Of a stretch of DNA of 64,000 nt, positions 48,117 through 58,471 are shown piece after piece. Position 1 is the stretch's first letter, and each line of letters starts with the position of its first letter. The position numbers and the translations under genes are program-made. Source of the stretch: Opitutaceae bacterium (GTDB lineage: Bacteria; Verrucomicrobiota; Verrucomicrobiia; Opitutales; Opitutaceae); contig CANJNJ010000002.1 in assembly GCA_947474995.1 (NCBI GenBank), positions 1-64,000 on the forward strand. The letters run 5' to 3'. The notes under the pieces are model-generated. The model saw only the letters and a list, made by a program, of their open reading frames with translations, had not been told where the DNA came from and ran no database searches.

Positions 48117-49445
48117 TCAGCCGAATCGCACCTTTGAAAACATTTCCTCGTAGTGGGCGGACGGCAGCAGGATTCCGCCGCTGCGATTGTAGAAATCCGG
48201 ATCGAGATTAAACACGCCCGCCTCCGGGCGCGTCCAATGGGCGGTCGGCGCCGGCAAATACGTGCGCATCGTTTCCCAGTCGCGGTAGTTTTGATGCCCA
48301 TTGGTCTCGACGAGCCCGAGGCCGAGGCCGGGAAAAGGTGCGAGCCGGGCGGCGACCTGCTTGTTCCACTCGACGAGAATCGGATTCACCGTGAGGTCGG
48401 CGCAAAAGCACGGCACCCCGCGCTCGTGCGCGATCTGCGCAATTTTCAGCGTCATGCTCAGCGTCTTGGCGATCGGCTTCAGCGCGATCGCCTTGTAGCC
48501 CATCTCAATCCGGCGCAGCGCGTCCCGGTCCGTGTGCGCGCTTTCGTCGGCGGCGATGCGGACGGGAAGATCGCTGATGTCGATTTCCAATTCCTCGGGA
48601 AAGGGCTCCTCGATGAGCGCGATTTGTTCGAACGCGCCGATGGCGCGGGCGTGATCGAGCAGGCGTTCTAGGGCTTCCTTGCTTTCGTAGCGACCGTTCG
48701 CGTCGAAATAATACGGCAGCCGCCCGTTGGCCGTGTAAGGCGTGCGGGCGCCGCCGATCGCCGCATGAATCGCGGTGAGGCGGGCCTTGTCCTTCTCGAG
48801 CATCTCGGCCTGCGTCCCCGGCTGGCCGATTTTAATCTTCATGAAAAAATAGCCCTGCTGTACCGCGCCGCTGATTTCCTCGACCGGGATGCCGTAGGCC
48901 ATTAGCGGGATGCTCGCAATTTTGGTGTGACGATGCGCCAGGGCCGGCCGGTAGGCGGCGGGAATCAGCTCGTCGAACGTGGTGAGGCCGTTTTCCGCGG
49001 CGTAGAGCAGCCACGCGGCATTGTCGACGGCCACGAGGGCGTTGAGCGCGAAGGTTTCGCGCAGGCCCGGATGCTCCGTGATTTTTTTGCCGTGGGCATA
49101 GACGTCGTGCCGGATGGCTTCGAGTAGCTCGACCGGATGCGTGAAGGTCTGCCCTTTGATCTGCTGTAGCGCCCGCTCGGTCATCGCGTACATCAGGGCG
49201 TTGCCGCCACTTTCCGAGTGCGCCGCGAAGACCTGGGCGTCGCTCCACAAAACACCCTGCGAACCCAGGCCGATGCCCCGGCGACCGGAACTGCTCTCGA
49301 GCAGCGCCGCGGTCTGCCAGATTTCCGACATGTAACCGCCCTTGAATCCAAACGGCCGGATCAACGGATCCCGTTCGAAATTTGCGCTGACGCCAGCCAC
49401 CGTGATTGGTTTGGCGGGGTCGATCCGATTCGGAGATGGGCTCAT
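48117..49445 (-). CDS. Mandelate racemase/muconate lactonizing-type enolase-superfamily enzyme
   Basis: FMKIKIGQPG; YYFDANGRY; ALIEEPFPEE; VRIAADESAHTDRDALRRIEMGYKAIALKPIAKTLSM. Confidence 0.82.
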   Translation of the reverse strand: MSPSPNRIDPAKPITVAGVSANFERDPLIRPFGFKGGYMSEIWQTAALLESSSGRRGIGLGSQGVLWSDAQVFAAHSESGGNALMYAMTERALQQIKGQTFTHPVELLEAIRHDVYAHGKKITEHPGLRETFALNALVAVDNAAWLLYAAENGLTTFDELIPAAYRPALAHRHTKIASIPLMAYGIPVEEISGAVQQGYFFMKIKIGQPGTQAEMLEKDKARLTAIHAAIGGARTPYTANGRLPYYFDANGRYESKEALERLLDHARAIGAFEQIALIEEPFPEELEIDISDLPVRIAADESAHTDRDALRRIEMGYKAIALKPIAKTLSMTLKIAQIAHERGVPCFCADLTVNPILVEWNKQVAARLAPFPGLGLGLVETNGHQNYRDWETMRTYLPAPTAHWTRPEAGVFNLDPDFYNRSGGILLPSAHYEEMFSKVRFG

Positions 49446-49690
49446 AGAAGGTGACAGGAGGCGCGGCGGTACAACCGGCCGCAACGGGCCGATGCCATTC
49501 ACCCTAGAGCCCGTCATGAACTTTGCCATATCGTTTCCGATTCGACCGAAAGTAGCCCGCTTCGAGAGCCCCTCGACTGGCTCGGGGCCCTGAGCCCGCC
49601 GAATGGGAAGCGGGACCGATCGGTTCAATCGAACCTTCCATCCCTGCCCTCTCGGGCCGGGCTACGACGAGGAAGTGCCTGACCGCCACT

Positions 49691-49875
49691 CGTGCAGTTG
49701 AAAGTTGAGCGGTGAAAGTTGAAAGCGATGAAGGCCGGGGCGAAATCGCTCTTTTTGGGCTGGGTTCGAGGCAAACTGAGCAGTGACTCCCCTTTCGCGG
49801 GCTACACCGAGGTTAATTTTTTGCCGGCTCTGGCTTTCAACCTTCAACGCTCAACTGAATTTTTCCGGCTCAGCC
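49691..49875. repeat. GTTGAAAG-type hairpin repeat, copy B
   Basis: Same family as 23975-24166. Confidence 0.88.
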
Positions 49876-49881
49876 CACGCC

Positions 49882-52512
49882 TCAATTTCGCAACGGCGCG
49901 AACATCGGATTGGTGCGATCGCCCCCGGCGAGAATATAGGCCACCAAATCGCGCAGTTCGTTTTCATTGAGTGAATTGATCAGGCCCGGCGGCATCAGCG
50001 AGATTTCGCTTGGCCGGCTGGAGATCAAGTCCGTCTTCTTCACCAGCGTGAGGACATTGGGGACCATCAGATTCGTCACAATGAAGAGCTCGGCGCCTTC
50101 CTCAAAGGTGGGATAGCCGATCATGACCGTGCCGTCCTTCATTTCGTAGCGGGTTGCCGCATAGTTTTCGTTGATGCCCGCGGAAGGTTCGATGATCGCC
50201 TGCAGGAGATCGTGTTCGGTGTACCGGGAGCCAGCCTGCGTCAAAATCGGACCGGCGGTTCCCATGCCAAGGTTGCCGAGCCGGTGGCAGGTGGCGCACG
50301 CCGCCGAGGTAAACATGGTCCGACCCTGGTTGAAGTCCCGCTGGCCCAACTGGCCCCGCACCGCCTTGGTCGCGTCCTCGAGAGTATAGGATTTGCCCGG
50401 GCCCTTCGGCGCCACGGCATTGGCCATGATCTGGGTATCGGGCCGGAGCGACAACTTCGCCAGCCGGTCGCGCTCGGCCGCGTCGGGCACACCAGCCAGC
50501 GCAATCATCCGGATATTATTGATGAAGCCGCCAAAACTCAGGCCGCCCGTCCAATGATAAGCCTGGTTAAACCAGGAAAAATATTCCTCGCGCAGTTGGG
50601 AATTCCATCCCACCCGAGCCGACCGCAGGGCGGTGGCGTAGGCGAACTGCTGGCGGGCGGGGCGGGTCTTGTTGAGGCCGGAAATCGTCGGACCGTAGCG
50701 ATCATTGCGGGCGAGCAGGGCCTCATCGACGATATCCTGCGGCTCGGGCTGTTCGGCCAGCTTCAGCAACGGCACCGTTTTCGCCACGACCGTGGGCGAA
50801 TCGAGATAAACCAGCAGCCCCGCCAGCTCGCGGCTGAGGAGTTTGTCAGGGTGCGGGTACAGACGGTCGAGTTGGGCGGCGACCCTCTGCTTTACCGCCG
50901 GCGCAGGTTCGCCCATGCGCGTGAAAATCAGTTCCCACAGGCGGACGGCTTGAAATTTTTGTTCCGCCGGCAGCTGGGCAATGTCGAAGAGGCTGAGCCG
51001 GTTGATCAGTTCGGTCTGCAGGGACTTGTCGCCCAGCCGGACCAGGGCAAGCAGCGCCTCCAGCGAAGCCTGCGGATCGCTTTCCGTGAGGGCTCGCCGA
51101 CTCCAAAGGGCCGGCGGCTGGCGCTCGATGGCGACCCGGGCCGCCCAGCGAATGAAACGATCGGGGTTGGAAAGATGCGGCCAGGCCCGATCGACGACGG
51201 ATTCACCGGCTCCGGTGGTATGCAAAGCCTCAAGCTCCCGGCGGAGCCGCGCTTCCGCGGTCGGGGCCGGATAAGGCGCGGGCGCGGTGTTCTCGGCTCC
51301 GACGTAGGTCACGCGATAGAGCGCGGAGTCGGTGATGCGCCCACCCGCCGTAAAATAGAGGGCCCCGTCCGAGGAATTCACGAGCACATCGGTAATCGGA
51401 AGCGGCTGGCCGCTGACGAACTCCTCCTTGATCGCGCGGAAAGTCGCTCCCGCCGGAATCATGTGCAGGGCGTAAAGCGTGCCGAAGGTCCAGTCCGCCG
51501 CAAAGAGCGCGCGCTGGTATTTCGCGGGAAATCGCGTGCCGGTCCCCATCACCATCCCGGTGGGCGACCCGGGACCAACCTCGAGCACGGCCGGCAGGCT
51601 GTCGGCGTAGTAGGCCGGCCAGCGGCCCGAACCCGAGCGCCACCCATAGTCGCCGCCGCTCACCACATGGTTGACGCGCGTCGGCAGGTACCAAGGCGTA
51701 CCGTTTTCATTTTCCGTATCGGAATCGTACGTGAAGATTTCGCCATTGGGATCGAAGACAAAGCGGTACGCATTACGCAATCCCATGGCGATGAGCTCAT
51801 GCTCCCGCCCATCGGGATCGGTGCGGGCGGTGTAGCCGGCTGGCGCCATGATGCCCCGGCCGTTGCCCACGGGAGGCCACATGCGCGGAACGATATGGTC
51901 CTCCTGCCAGGCCACGGGAATATGCTTCTCCAGGTTCACCGGGACACTCGTGTTGTTCCCGTTCATGTAATAGATGGTCTTTCCGTCCGGTCCCAGCACC
52001 AGGCCATGCGGCCCGTGTTCGCCCGACCCCGTCATTTCGCGCAGCAGTTCCGCCTGATCGAATTTATCGTCTCCATTCGTATCCCGCAGCCGGTGCAACC
52101 CCGACTTGCCTTCCCCAAATTTGTTCACCCGGTTCTCGTTGACCATCACGTAGAGGCTGTGGTGCGCGTACAATAGCCCGTGCGCTCCACCGATCCCGAG
52201 AGAATCAAGCTTTTCCACGGCCGTGACCTTGGACTCCGAGGCGACCGGCAGTGTCATCCGATACAGACCGCCATACTGGTCCGAGGTGATGAGCCGGCCT
52301 TTGTCATCGAGGGTCATGGCGACCCATGAGCCCTGCTCCTTGGTGACGGTATAAATCCGTTCGACTTTGAATCCGGGCAGCGCCGTCACTTTTTCCGTCG
52401 GGGGCGCATCGACGCGACGGGCCTGCTGCGCCGGGAGCGAGAGCCCGGCCAGACTCAACAGGCAGAACGTGACCAGAGTCCGCTCAATCAGCGTGGATTT
52501 AAGTGTAAGCAT
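49882..52512 (-). CDS. PVC-type heme-binding CxxCH protein with sugar-dehydrogenase-like beta-propeller
   Basis: Signal peptide; GLVLGPDGKTIYYMNGNN; ACATCHRLGNLGMGTAGPILTQAGSRYTEHDLLQAIIEPSAGINENYAATRYEMKDGTVMIG..LRDLVAYILAGG. Confidence 0.88.
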   Translation of the reverse strand: MLTLKSTLIERTLVTFCLLSLAGLSLPAQQARRVDAPPTEKVTALPGFKVERIYTVTKEQGSWVAMTLDDKGRLITSDQYGGLYRMTLPVASESKVTAVEKLDSLGIGGAHGLLYAHHSLYVMVNENRVNKFGEGKSGLHRLRDTNGDDKFDQAELLREMTGSGEHGPHGLVLGPDGKTIYYMNGNNTSVPVNLEKHIPVAWQEDHIVPRMWPPVGNGRGIMAPAGYTARTDPDGREHELIAMGLRNAYRFVFDPNGEIFTYDSDTENENGTPWYLPTRVNHVVSGGDYGWRSGSGRWPAYYADSLPAVLEVGPGSPTGMVMGTGTRFPAKYQRALFAADWTFGTLYALHMIPAGATFRAIKEEFVSGQPLPITDVLVNSSDGALYFTAGGRITDSALYRVTYVGAENTAPAPYPAPTAEARLRRELEALHTTGAGESVVDRAWPHLSNPDRFIRWAARVAIERQPPALWSRRALTESDPQASLEALLALVRLGDKSLQTELINRLSLFDIAQLPAEQKFQAVRLWELIFTRMGEPAPAVKQRVAAQLDRLYPHPDKLLSRELAGLLVYLDSPTVVAKTVPLLKLAEQPEPQDIVDEALLARNDRYGPTISGLNKTRPARQQFAYATALRSARVGWNSQLREEYFSWFNQAYHWTGGLSFGGFINNIRMIALAGVPDAAERDRLAKLSLRPDTQIMANAVAPKGPGKSYTLEDATKAVRGQLGQRDFNQGRTMFTSAACATCHRLGNLGMGTAGPILTQAGSRYTEHDLLQAIIEPSAGINENYAATRYEMKDGTVMIGYPTFEEGAELFIVTNLMVPNVLTLVKKTDLISSRPSEISLMPPGLINSLNENELRDLVAYILAGGDRTNPMFAPLRN

Positions 52513-52550
52513 TCGGTGGTTTGGCTGGGAGGAGACGTGGTTGGCGCTGA

Positions 52551-52590
52551 CGCCGGAAGAATTCAATTGAGGGTTGAGAGTTGAGAGCCA
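52551..52590. repeat. Solo terminus of the GTTGAAAG repeat family
   Basis: gccggaagaattcaattgagggttgagagttgagagcc vs gccggaaaaattcagttgagagttgaaggttgaaagttgaaagcc. Confidence 0.6.
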
Positions 52591-52631
52591 AACCAAAAGG
52601 TGAATCTCACTTTGGGTGTGATGACTCGCGC

Positions 52632-52776
52632 CTCAGCCGCATCGATGCGGCCCAAAACCGCAAAACGCGTTTTGCTCCGGACGGGAAGAAACGATCGTTC
52701 TCGTAGCCCTGCTCGAGAGAGCAGGGAGGTACTTCGGTCCGTGACTGAGTCCCGCTTCTCTCGAAGCGGGCTACAA
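52632..52776 (-). repeat. Intergenic repeat, copy 2 (inverted relative to 47985)
   Basis: Reverse complement closely matches 47985-48110. Confidence 0.85.
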
Positions 52777-53008
52777 TGGGGCTGTTTCCTAGTACCTTCC
52801 GAGACGGCGCCCGGAGGTCGCCGTCCACCTTTCGGGTTCACTGTCACGAGGGGAAAAGTTTTCGACCGCATCGCTACGCCTCAGTCCTCAACTACCCGGA
52901 AACGGCCGAGCCTGAAACCAGGCTCTCCGCCGCCGGACGGGGATTGGCCGGCCAGCACCCTGCCATCGAATGGTGGCGTGATGCCGGCGGGCACGGAGAC
53001 AGAACCGG

Positions 53009-55786
53009 TCAGAATTTATAGTTGGTCGAAAAATAGTACGCCCGGGGCGGAATGGGGACAAACTGCAGCAGCGTCCGCTCTCCGGTCGACGGCAGCACGG
53101 TGTAGCCCTGCCGATCGGCAGGATTAACACCCCAACCCCGCCACGTCATCACGCCCTCGTCATCCAGGAGATTGTTGACGTTGATATTGACCGAAAACCG
53201 CGGGGTGAAGGCGTAGCCAGTCGCAAAATCGAACTGGTTGAAGCGCGGCAGGATGATGACGTTGGCAACGTTGCCCGCGCGCTCACCCATGTGTTTCCAC
53301 TGGAGGTTGGCGAAGAATTTCTGCGCCTGGTAACTCAGGGTGGTGTTGAGCATGAAGTCGGGGTTGTTATCCGACGGCTTGCCGGAGAAGTCGCGGTAGA
53401 CGTCGTCCTCGCGGCCGTTGTTGCCCGCGGCGAATTCCTTCCAGACCGTGCCCTTCGATTTCTGCCAGGTGAATACCGTGCGAAGGCTCAGCCGATCCGT
53501 GAGAGCGGCGTTGGCCTCGAGTTCCAAACCATAGGACGTCACCACGTTGTAGATCGGTTCCGGGTAGTACTGCGTGAGACCATCCGCCTCGGTCGCCTCC
53601 ACACTGTTGAAGATATCGCCCAAGCGACTCCAGAAAGGGGTCGCGATAAAGTTAAAGCGTTTCCCGGTGAAACGATAACCCATTTCCCATTGGTCGACCT
53701 GCTGGGGCTTGCCCTTGAGGTTATCGAGTCGGAACTGCGACGTGTAGCTGCGGAACAGATCGAGATCCGGCGCCTTCTCGCCATCGGTATAGCGCATATA
53801 GACCGAGTTGCGGTCATTGATGACGTAGTTCGATCCCGCCGACAGCGAGAGACTGCTCACACTCTTGTCGTAGCGCCAGATGCCGCTCGGACTCGGAACC
53901 GTGAAGCGGGCATCGTACAAGGTCAGCGGATCGCCATCGGCGCCACCGTAAGTGGGGTCCCAGTTACCCCGCGGATTCTGAACACCCGTGGCATTCATTC
54001 CCTTGACCGCGTATTTCTCGGTGCGGGCACCCCAATCAACGTTCCAGCGGCTATTGATGTTCCACTTGTGGCCGAAGAAGAGGGCCAGATGTTTGGCAAG
54101 GGCTTCATTCCGGCCATAGCCGACGCCGAGCGAGGTGTAGCCGTTGAAGTTGGTCAATTGCACGGTCTGTCCATTCCAGCCCGAGACTGCCGCGAGCGCA
54201 GCCGCCGGGGTGTTGGCAGGCGAATTTGCCGCCGTCGCCGGCGTCCACGTGATCGCGAGCGGCTGGGCCTTCTCGGTCAGGGTCATCGCAGCCCGCCCGG
54301 CCGTGGTGCTGCGACTGAGTTGATCGGCATAGCCGAAAAAGGCGCCCGCGGTGAAGACCATCTTATCCGTCACTTTCGTGACCGAGAATTGGTTCATCAG
54401 TTCATCCGCGCGGTTGCTGGGCGCATTGGCGGTGTTGGTCCACACGGCATTGATCGAGTCCTCTGCAATCTCCATCTTGCCATTCGGCAGGTTAGCGAAC
54501 GTCACCACCTGCCCCGGGTTCGAAGGGGCCGAGCTGCTGACGGAGTAATTGCCGTTGGACGTCACTTCCGCCACCCGGTTGCCGTTCTGACGATCGAAGA
54601 ACCGGTAGGTGCCGGCCGGAACGCGCCCATTCTGCGTGCCGCCGCTGAACTGGAAACCCATCGAACTGAAAAAATTCGGCCAAGCCAGGCTACGGGGAGA
54701 AATGCTGGTGCTGGCATTTCGATCCTGCCAGCTCCGCGCCACCTTGACGTTGTTGTTGAATGACCAGCCGTCGCCCAGTTCATGCTTCCAATCCAAGCCC
54801 AAGGCGCGCTGCTGGGAGCGCACCTTGTCGCCGGAATCAAAGGTATCAAGATTGTCCGCCGCCTCCCGCGGATAGGTTTGGACAAACTTCGGCAGCAAAT
54901 TCGTGCTGAAACGACTCAGGCCGGGAACTTGCTTCGGATCCTTGGGGTTAAGTCCAAGCTGATATTCGTACCAGTGATTATGGTCATCCTGGAATTTGGC
55001 GTAGATCTTCGCCGAGCCCCGGCCATAATCCTTGAAGAGATTTCCGCGCACCGTGAAACCATTGTTCATCGGATAGCCGTCGGCCGGGCGATGACCGTTG
55101 GCGACCCGGTAAAAGCCGCCCACGTCGTAAAGCCAGCCCGTGCTGCCCACCGGGCCGCCGAGGTTGAGGTCCGCGCGGTACATCGGCGACGAGTCGCCCT
55201 CGAGGCCGAAACGGGTGCGAATTTCCCCGCTGGTCCGAGCGGTCCCGGTCTTGCTGATATAGTTGAAAATGCCTCCGGGCGCGTTCGCGGCCGTAATGGA
55301 AGCGCTGCCCCCGCGCACCGCCTCCACGCGCTTCAGCGTCGCGTCCGGCCGGTGCCAGTAATCGGGACCACTGTTGCTGAAGCTGACGTCGGTGATCGGC
55401 AGGCCGTCCTCCTGCAAGGAGACGTAATAATAGCCGCGAGCACCATCGCTGGTATTGGCCGATATGCCCCGAGAGTAAACCATGCCGCGAATTTCCCCGA
55501 GCGAGGAATTAACGAACACGCCCGGAACGTTCAGCAGCAAATCAATGCCACTGACCGGGACCTGCGTTTCGAGGATCGAACGATCAATCGTCGAGATCGA
55601 AACCGTGGCCGCTTGGGCGGACGTCGCCGTAAAGACGCCCGTGACGACGAACTCGTCGAGTTTCAGGACTTTCCCCTCGGCGGGGACGGCGCTGGCCGAG
55701 TTGGTTGGACTGACTTGGGCCAGGAGACTGGCCGCCAGCCAAAGGCAGCCGGAGGCGCCCAGGAGATAACGTCGGATTTGGTTCAT
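53009..55786 (-). CDS. TonB-dependent receptor
   Basis: Signal peptide; LDEFVVTGVF TonB-box region; plug LLNVPGVFVNSSLGEIRGMVYSRGI..VRGGSASITAANAPGGIFNYISKTG; C-terminal YYFSTNYKF aromatic end. Confidence 0.92.
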   Translation of the reverse strand: MNQIRRYLLGASGCLWLAASLLAQVSPTNSASAVPAEGKVLKLDEFVVTGVFTATSAQAATVSISTIDRSILETQVPVSGIDLLLNVPGVFVNSSLGEIRGMVYSRGISANTSDGARGYYYVSLQEDGLPITDVSFSNSGPDYWHRPDATLKRVEAVRGGSASITAANAPGGIFNYISKTGTARTSGEIRTRFGLEGDSSPMYRADLNLGGPVGSTGWLYDVGGFYRVANGHRPADGYPMNNGFTVRGNLFKDYGRGSAKIYAKFQDDHNHWYEYQLGLNPKDPKQVPGLSRFSTNLLPKFVQTYPREAADNLDTFDSGDKVRSQQRALGLDWKHELGDGWSFNNNVKVARSWQDRNASTSISPRSLAWPNFFSSMGFQFSGGTQNGRVPAGTYRFFDRQNGNRVAEVTSNGNYSVSSSAPSNPGQVVTFANLPNGKMEIAEDSINAVWTNTANAPSNRADELMNQFSVTKVTDKMVFTAGAFFGYADQLSRSTTAGRAAMTLTEKAQPLAITWTPATAANSPANTPAAALAAVSGWNGQTVQLTNFNGYTSLGVGYGRNEALAKHLALFFGHKWNINSRWNVDWGARTEKYAVKGMNATGVQNPRGNWDPTYGGADGDPLTLYDARFTVPSPSGIWRYDKSVSSLSLSAGSNYVINDRNSVYMRYTDGEKAPDLDLFRSYTSQFRLDNLKGKPQQVDQWEMGYRFTGKRFNFIATPFWSRLGDIFNSVEATEADGLTQYYPEPIYNVVTSYGLELEANAALTDRLSLRTVFTWQKSKGTVWKEFAAGNNGREDDVYRDFSGKPSDNNPDFMLNTTLSYQAQKFFANLQWKHMGERAGNVANVIILPRFNQFDFATGYAFTPRFSVNINVNNLLDDEGVMTWRGWGVNPADRQGYTVLPSTGERTLLQFVPIPPRAYYFSTNYKF

Positions 55787-55908
55787 GGGGATTGGGGGTT
55801 TTGTTCTAAATTTTTTTGCCTCGTGGTTCGGCACGAGGACCCGATCGAAAGAAGCTCGACCCCGCCCGCGATCTGGATTCCTGCCAGCGTCTCAGGGTCT
55901 CTTCGCGT

Positions 55909-56373
55909 CTAATTCCACTTCTGCAACTCAACGATATTGCCTTCCGGATCGGTCATGTAGATGAGGGTCAGCCGCCCGGCTCCCGGGATGTCGAGCGTGA
56001 CCAACTGGCCCACGTCGCGCCCCCCCCACTGCAAGACTTCCTGTCGTTTCGCCTCCACGTCGGGCACCTCAAAAGCCAAGTGAGCAAACCCGGGGCGGAG
56101 GAGTGAAGTCGGCTGGCGGGGGTCATTCTGGCTGGATTGAAAAACCTCGAGCGTCGGGCCGCGCTCCCCATGCCCCGGCAAACGCAGGTGGCGACCCTGG
56201 AAGGAACCGCCCTTGAACCCGGTGAGTGCCTCGAAGAGCGGACCCTTATGGTCCCGCTCGGAACTGACGGGCTCGCAGCCGAAGACCTGAATATAAAAAT
56301 CCTGAAGGCGCTTCCAATCGGTCGCGATCACATTCGTGTGGGCGTATCTGATACCGGAAGGCGAGGTCGTCAT
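55909..56373 (-). CDS. VOC-family (glyoxalase/bleomycin resistance) protein
   Basis: RYAHTNVIATDWKRLQDFYIQVFGCEPV..FAHLAFEVPDVEAKRQEVLQWGG..LIYMTDPEGNIVELQKW. Confidence 0.9.
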   Translation of the reverse strand: MTTSPSGIRYAHTNVIATDWKRLQDFYIQVFGCEPVSSERDHKGPLFEALTGFKGGSFQGRHLRLPGHGERGPTLEVFQSSQNDPRQPTSLLRPGFAHLAFEVPDVEAKRQEVLQWGGRDVGQLVTLDIPGAGRLTLIYMTDPEGNIVELQKWN

Positions 56374-56604
56374 GGGCGAACCCGCTCCTTCATGCTGGCC
56401 CGCGGTCCCACCCGCCGGCGGGCAAGGAACGCGGCCGAGAGAGAAGAAGCGCGAGGAGAGCTCCGAAAGGGAAGAGACCAAATCATACGGACCAACGGAT
56501 GGGGAACGGGAACAGCGGGAGTCCATGCGGTCCGCGTGCCAACGCAATGGTCATTTTGTTTATAAAAACACTGCTTTTTGGTCACGAGCTGGTACGGCTG
56601 CCGC

Positions 56605-57768
56605 ATGAAGCCTGTTCCGCGAATCGCCCTCCTCGTGGAAACCTCCCGGGAATACGCGCGGGGACTTTTGCGCGGCGTCATCCGCTACCAGCACGAACAT
56701 GGGCCATGGTCGATCTACTTCAAACCCCAGGGATTGGGGGAGCCGCCGCCGCCCTGGCTGGCCTCGTGGCAAGGGGACGGCATCCTGGCCCGCATCGACG
56801 ATCGCCGCATGGCCGACGCCGTCTCCCGCACCTCGGTGCCCGTCGTTGATCTGCGCAATGCCCTGCCCAACCTAAGAATTCCCACGGTGGCGATCTCGAA
56901 CCGGGCCGTCGTCCGCGTCGCGGTCGAACATTTTTTGGCGCAGGGTTTCCGCCATTTTGGCTTCTGCGGCACACGCCGCGGCGAGAATCGCAATCAGGAC
57001 GAACGCAGCGACCTGTTCGAGCAGCTGCTCGAAGCCTCGGGGCACACCTGCCACACGTACCCGCATCCCCAGTCCTTGCCTGGGTCGTGGGACGCGGAAC
57101 AACGCCATATTGCCCGGTGGTTAAAATCGCTGCCGACGCCGATCGCCATATTGACCTGTCATGACGACCGGGGCCAGCAAGTCATCGATGCCTGCCTGCG
57201 CGCCAAACTGGCCGTGCCCGACGCGGTCGCCATCCTGGGGGTCGATAACGATCCCTTTCTTTGCAATCTCTCCACCCCCCAGCTTTCCAGCATCGATGTC
57301 TTTCCCGAAAGAATCGGGTACGAAGCGGCGGCGCTGCTCGCTCGCTTGATGAAAGGTGGGCGACCGCCGCGGCAGCCCCTGCTCTTCGAGCCACGAGGGC
57401 TGGTCATCCGGCAATCGACCGACGTATCCGCCGTCGGCGATCCCCACGTGCCGGCGGTGGCCAGGTTGATTCGCAAGCACGCCTCCGATTCGATCAGCAT
57501 CGAGGAGCTGCTCGCACAAGTACCGGTGTCCCGCAGTGCGTTGTTTCGCCGGTTCAAGGAACACTTGGGCCGCTCGCCGAAGAAGGAGCTGTCCCGCGTG
57601 CGGCTCGAGCGGGCGAAGTCCCTGCTCACGAATTCCATCCTCTCGGTTGAGGAAATTGCGCGTCAGACTTTTCGCACTGACGCGAAGCACTTTATCACGG
57701 TTTTTAGGCGGGCGACGGGTAGCACTCCCCTTCGCTACCGGAAACAGCGGGCTTACCACCAACTCTAG
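56605..57768 (+). CDS. XylR-type AraC-family regulator (LacI-like sensor + AraC HTH)
   Basis: PRIALLVETSREYARGLLRGVIRYQHEHGPWSIYFKP..VAILGVDNDPFLCNLSTPQLSSI..ELLAQVPVSRSALFRRFKEHLGRSPKKELSRVRLERAKSLLTNS. Confidence 0.93.
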   Translation: MKPVPRIALLVETSREYARGLLRGVIRYQHEHGPWSIYFKPQGLGEPPPPWLASWQGDGILARIDDRRMADAVSRTSVPVVDLRNALPNLRIPTVAISNRAVVRVAVEHFLAQGFRHFGFCGTRRGENRNQDERSDLFEQLLEASGHTCHTYPHPQSLPGSWDAEQRHIARWLKSLPTPIAILTCHDDRGQQVIDACLRAKLAVPDAVAILGVDNDPFLCNLSTPQLSSIDVFPERIGYEAAALLARLMKGGRPPRQPLLFEPRGLVIRQSTDVSAVGDPHVPAVARLIRKHASDSISIEELLAQVPVSRSALFRRFKEHLGRSPKKELSRVRLERAKSLLTNSILSVEEIARQTFRTDAKHFITVFRRATGSTPLRYRKQRAYHQL

Positions 57769-57855
57769 CCCGCGTTTTTCCGGGGCGTCTCGGGACTCGG
57801 TGAGGCCCGCCAGCGGCAACCGGCGAATCGCCGGTTCATGCCCCATCTGCCACGT

Positions 57856-58308
57856 TCATCCCTTGCCGCCCCGCAGCACGACGAGATGGTCCGCGCCGTG
57901 CGCCTCGAACTCGCGCCAATAGCCGTCTTCCAGCGCGGTGAGCCGCTCGGCCTGTTCGTCGTCGAGTTCGTCGCCCAGCTTGGTCGCGCCGGCTTCGGAG
58001 TGGAAATCTCGTTCCGCGAGACGGCCGACCAGTTCGCCCCAAAACGCATCCTCGACGAAGGCCTCGATCTTCTCCGCGGCCGGCCCGCCGGTCAGTTTCT
58101 CATTCGGAAAATACTGTCCGTTGACGTCCGCCTCCACCAAATCGGCGCAGCCAAAGGTCTCGGCCAGTCCGAAGGCCTTTTGCGCGATGTCCGCGTAGCG
58201 CTCGGGCATGGTCGCGGGATCGTCCGGCCGCGCGCCGGCCACCCAGAGGCCGAGGTGAACCAGTTCGAGGAGCCGGGCGTATTCCTTGGTCGTGAAAGAA
58301 ACCTTCAT
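57856..58308 (-). CDS. Hypothetical protein
   Basis: MKVSFTTKEYARLLELVHLGLWVAGARPDDPATMPERYADIAQKAFGLAE; ATG start, no shadow of another gene. Confidence 0.6.
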   Translation of the reverse strand: MKVSFTTKEYARLLELVHLGLWVAGARPDDPATMPERYADIAQKAFGLAETFGCADLVEADVNGQYFPNEKLTGGPAAEKIEAFVEDAFWGELVGRLAERDFHSEAGATKLGDELDDEQAERLTALEDGYWREFEAHGADHLVVLRGGKG

Positions 58309-58368
58309 GAGGCAAGAGGGGATGCGATCCCGCGCGTCGCGCAAGGGCGGAGTGAGTCGCTCCTAGTT

Positions 58369-58417
58369 GGTCGTTCCGCCTTCAGGCGGTTCCGATTCCG
58401 CCTGAAGGCGGAACTAC
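58369..58417. repeat. REP-like hairpin repeat, copy 2
   Basis: ggtcgttccgccttcaggcggttccgattccgcctgaaggcggaactac. Confidence 0.8.
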
Positions 58418-58471
58418 GAACTGCAACCACCGTTGACGCGTGCCGCCGCTCGAACAACATCCGCTCACCCC

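Noticed and set aside
50212-52176. 654-aa plus-strand ORF
   Set aside because: Antisense to the well-supported CxxCH heme protein; Arg/Gly/His-rich composition typical of GC shadow ORFs.
53291-55912. 490-aa and 376-aa plus-strand ORFs
   Set aside because: Antisense shadows of the TonB-dependent receptor.
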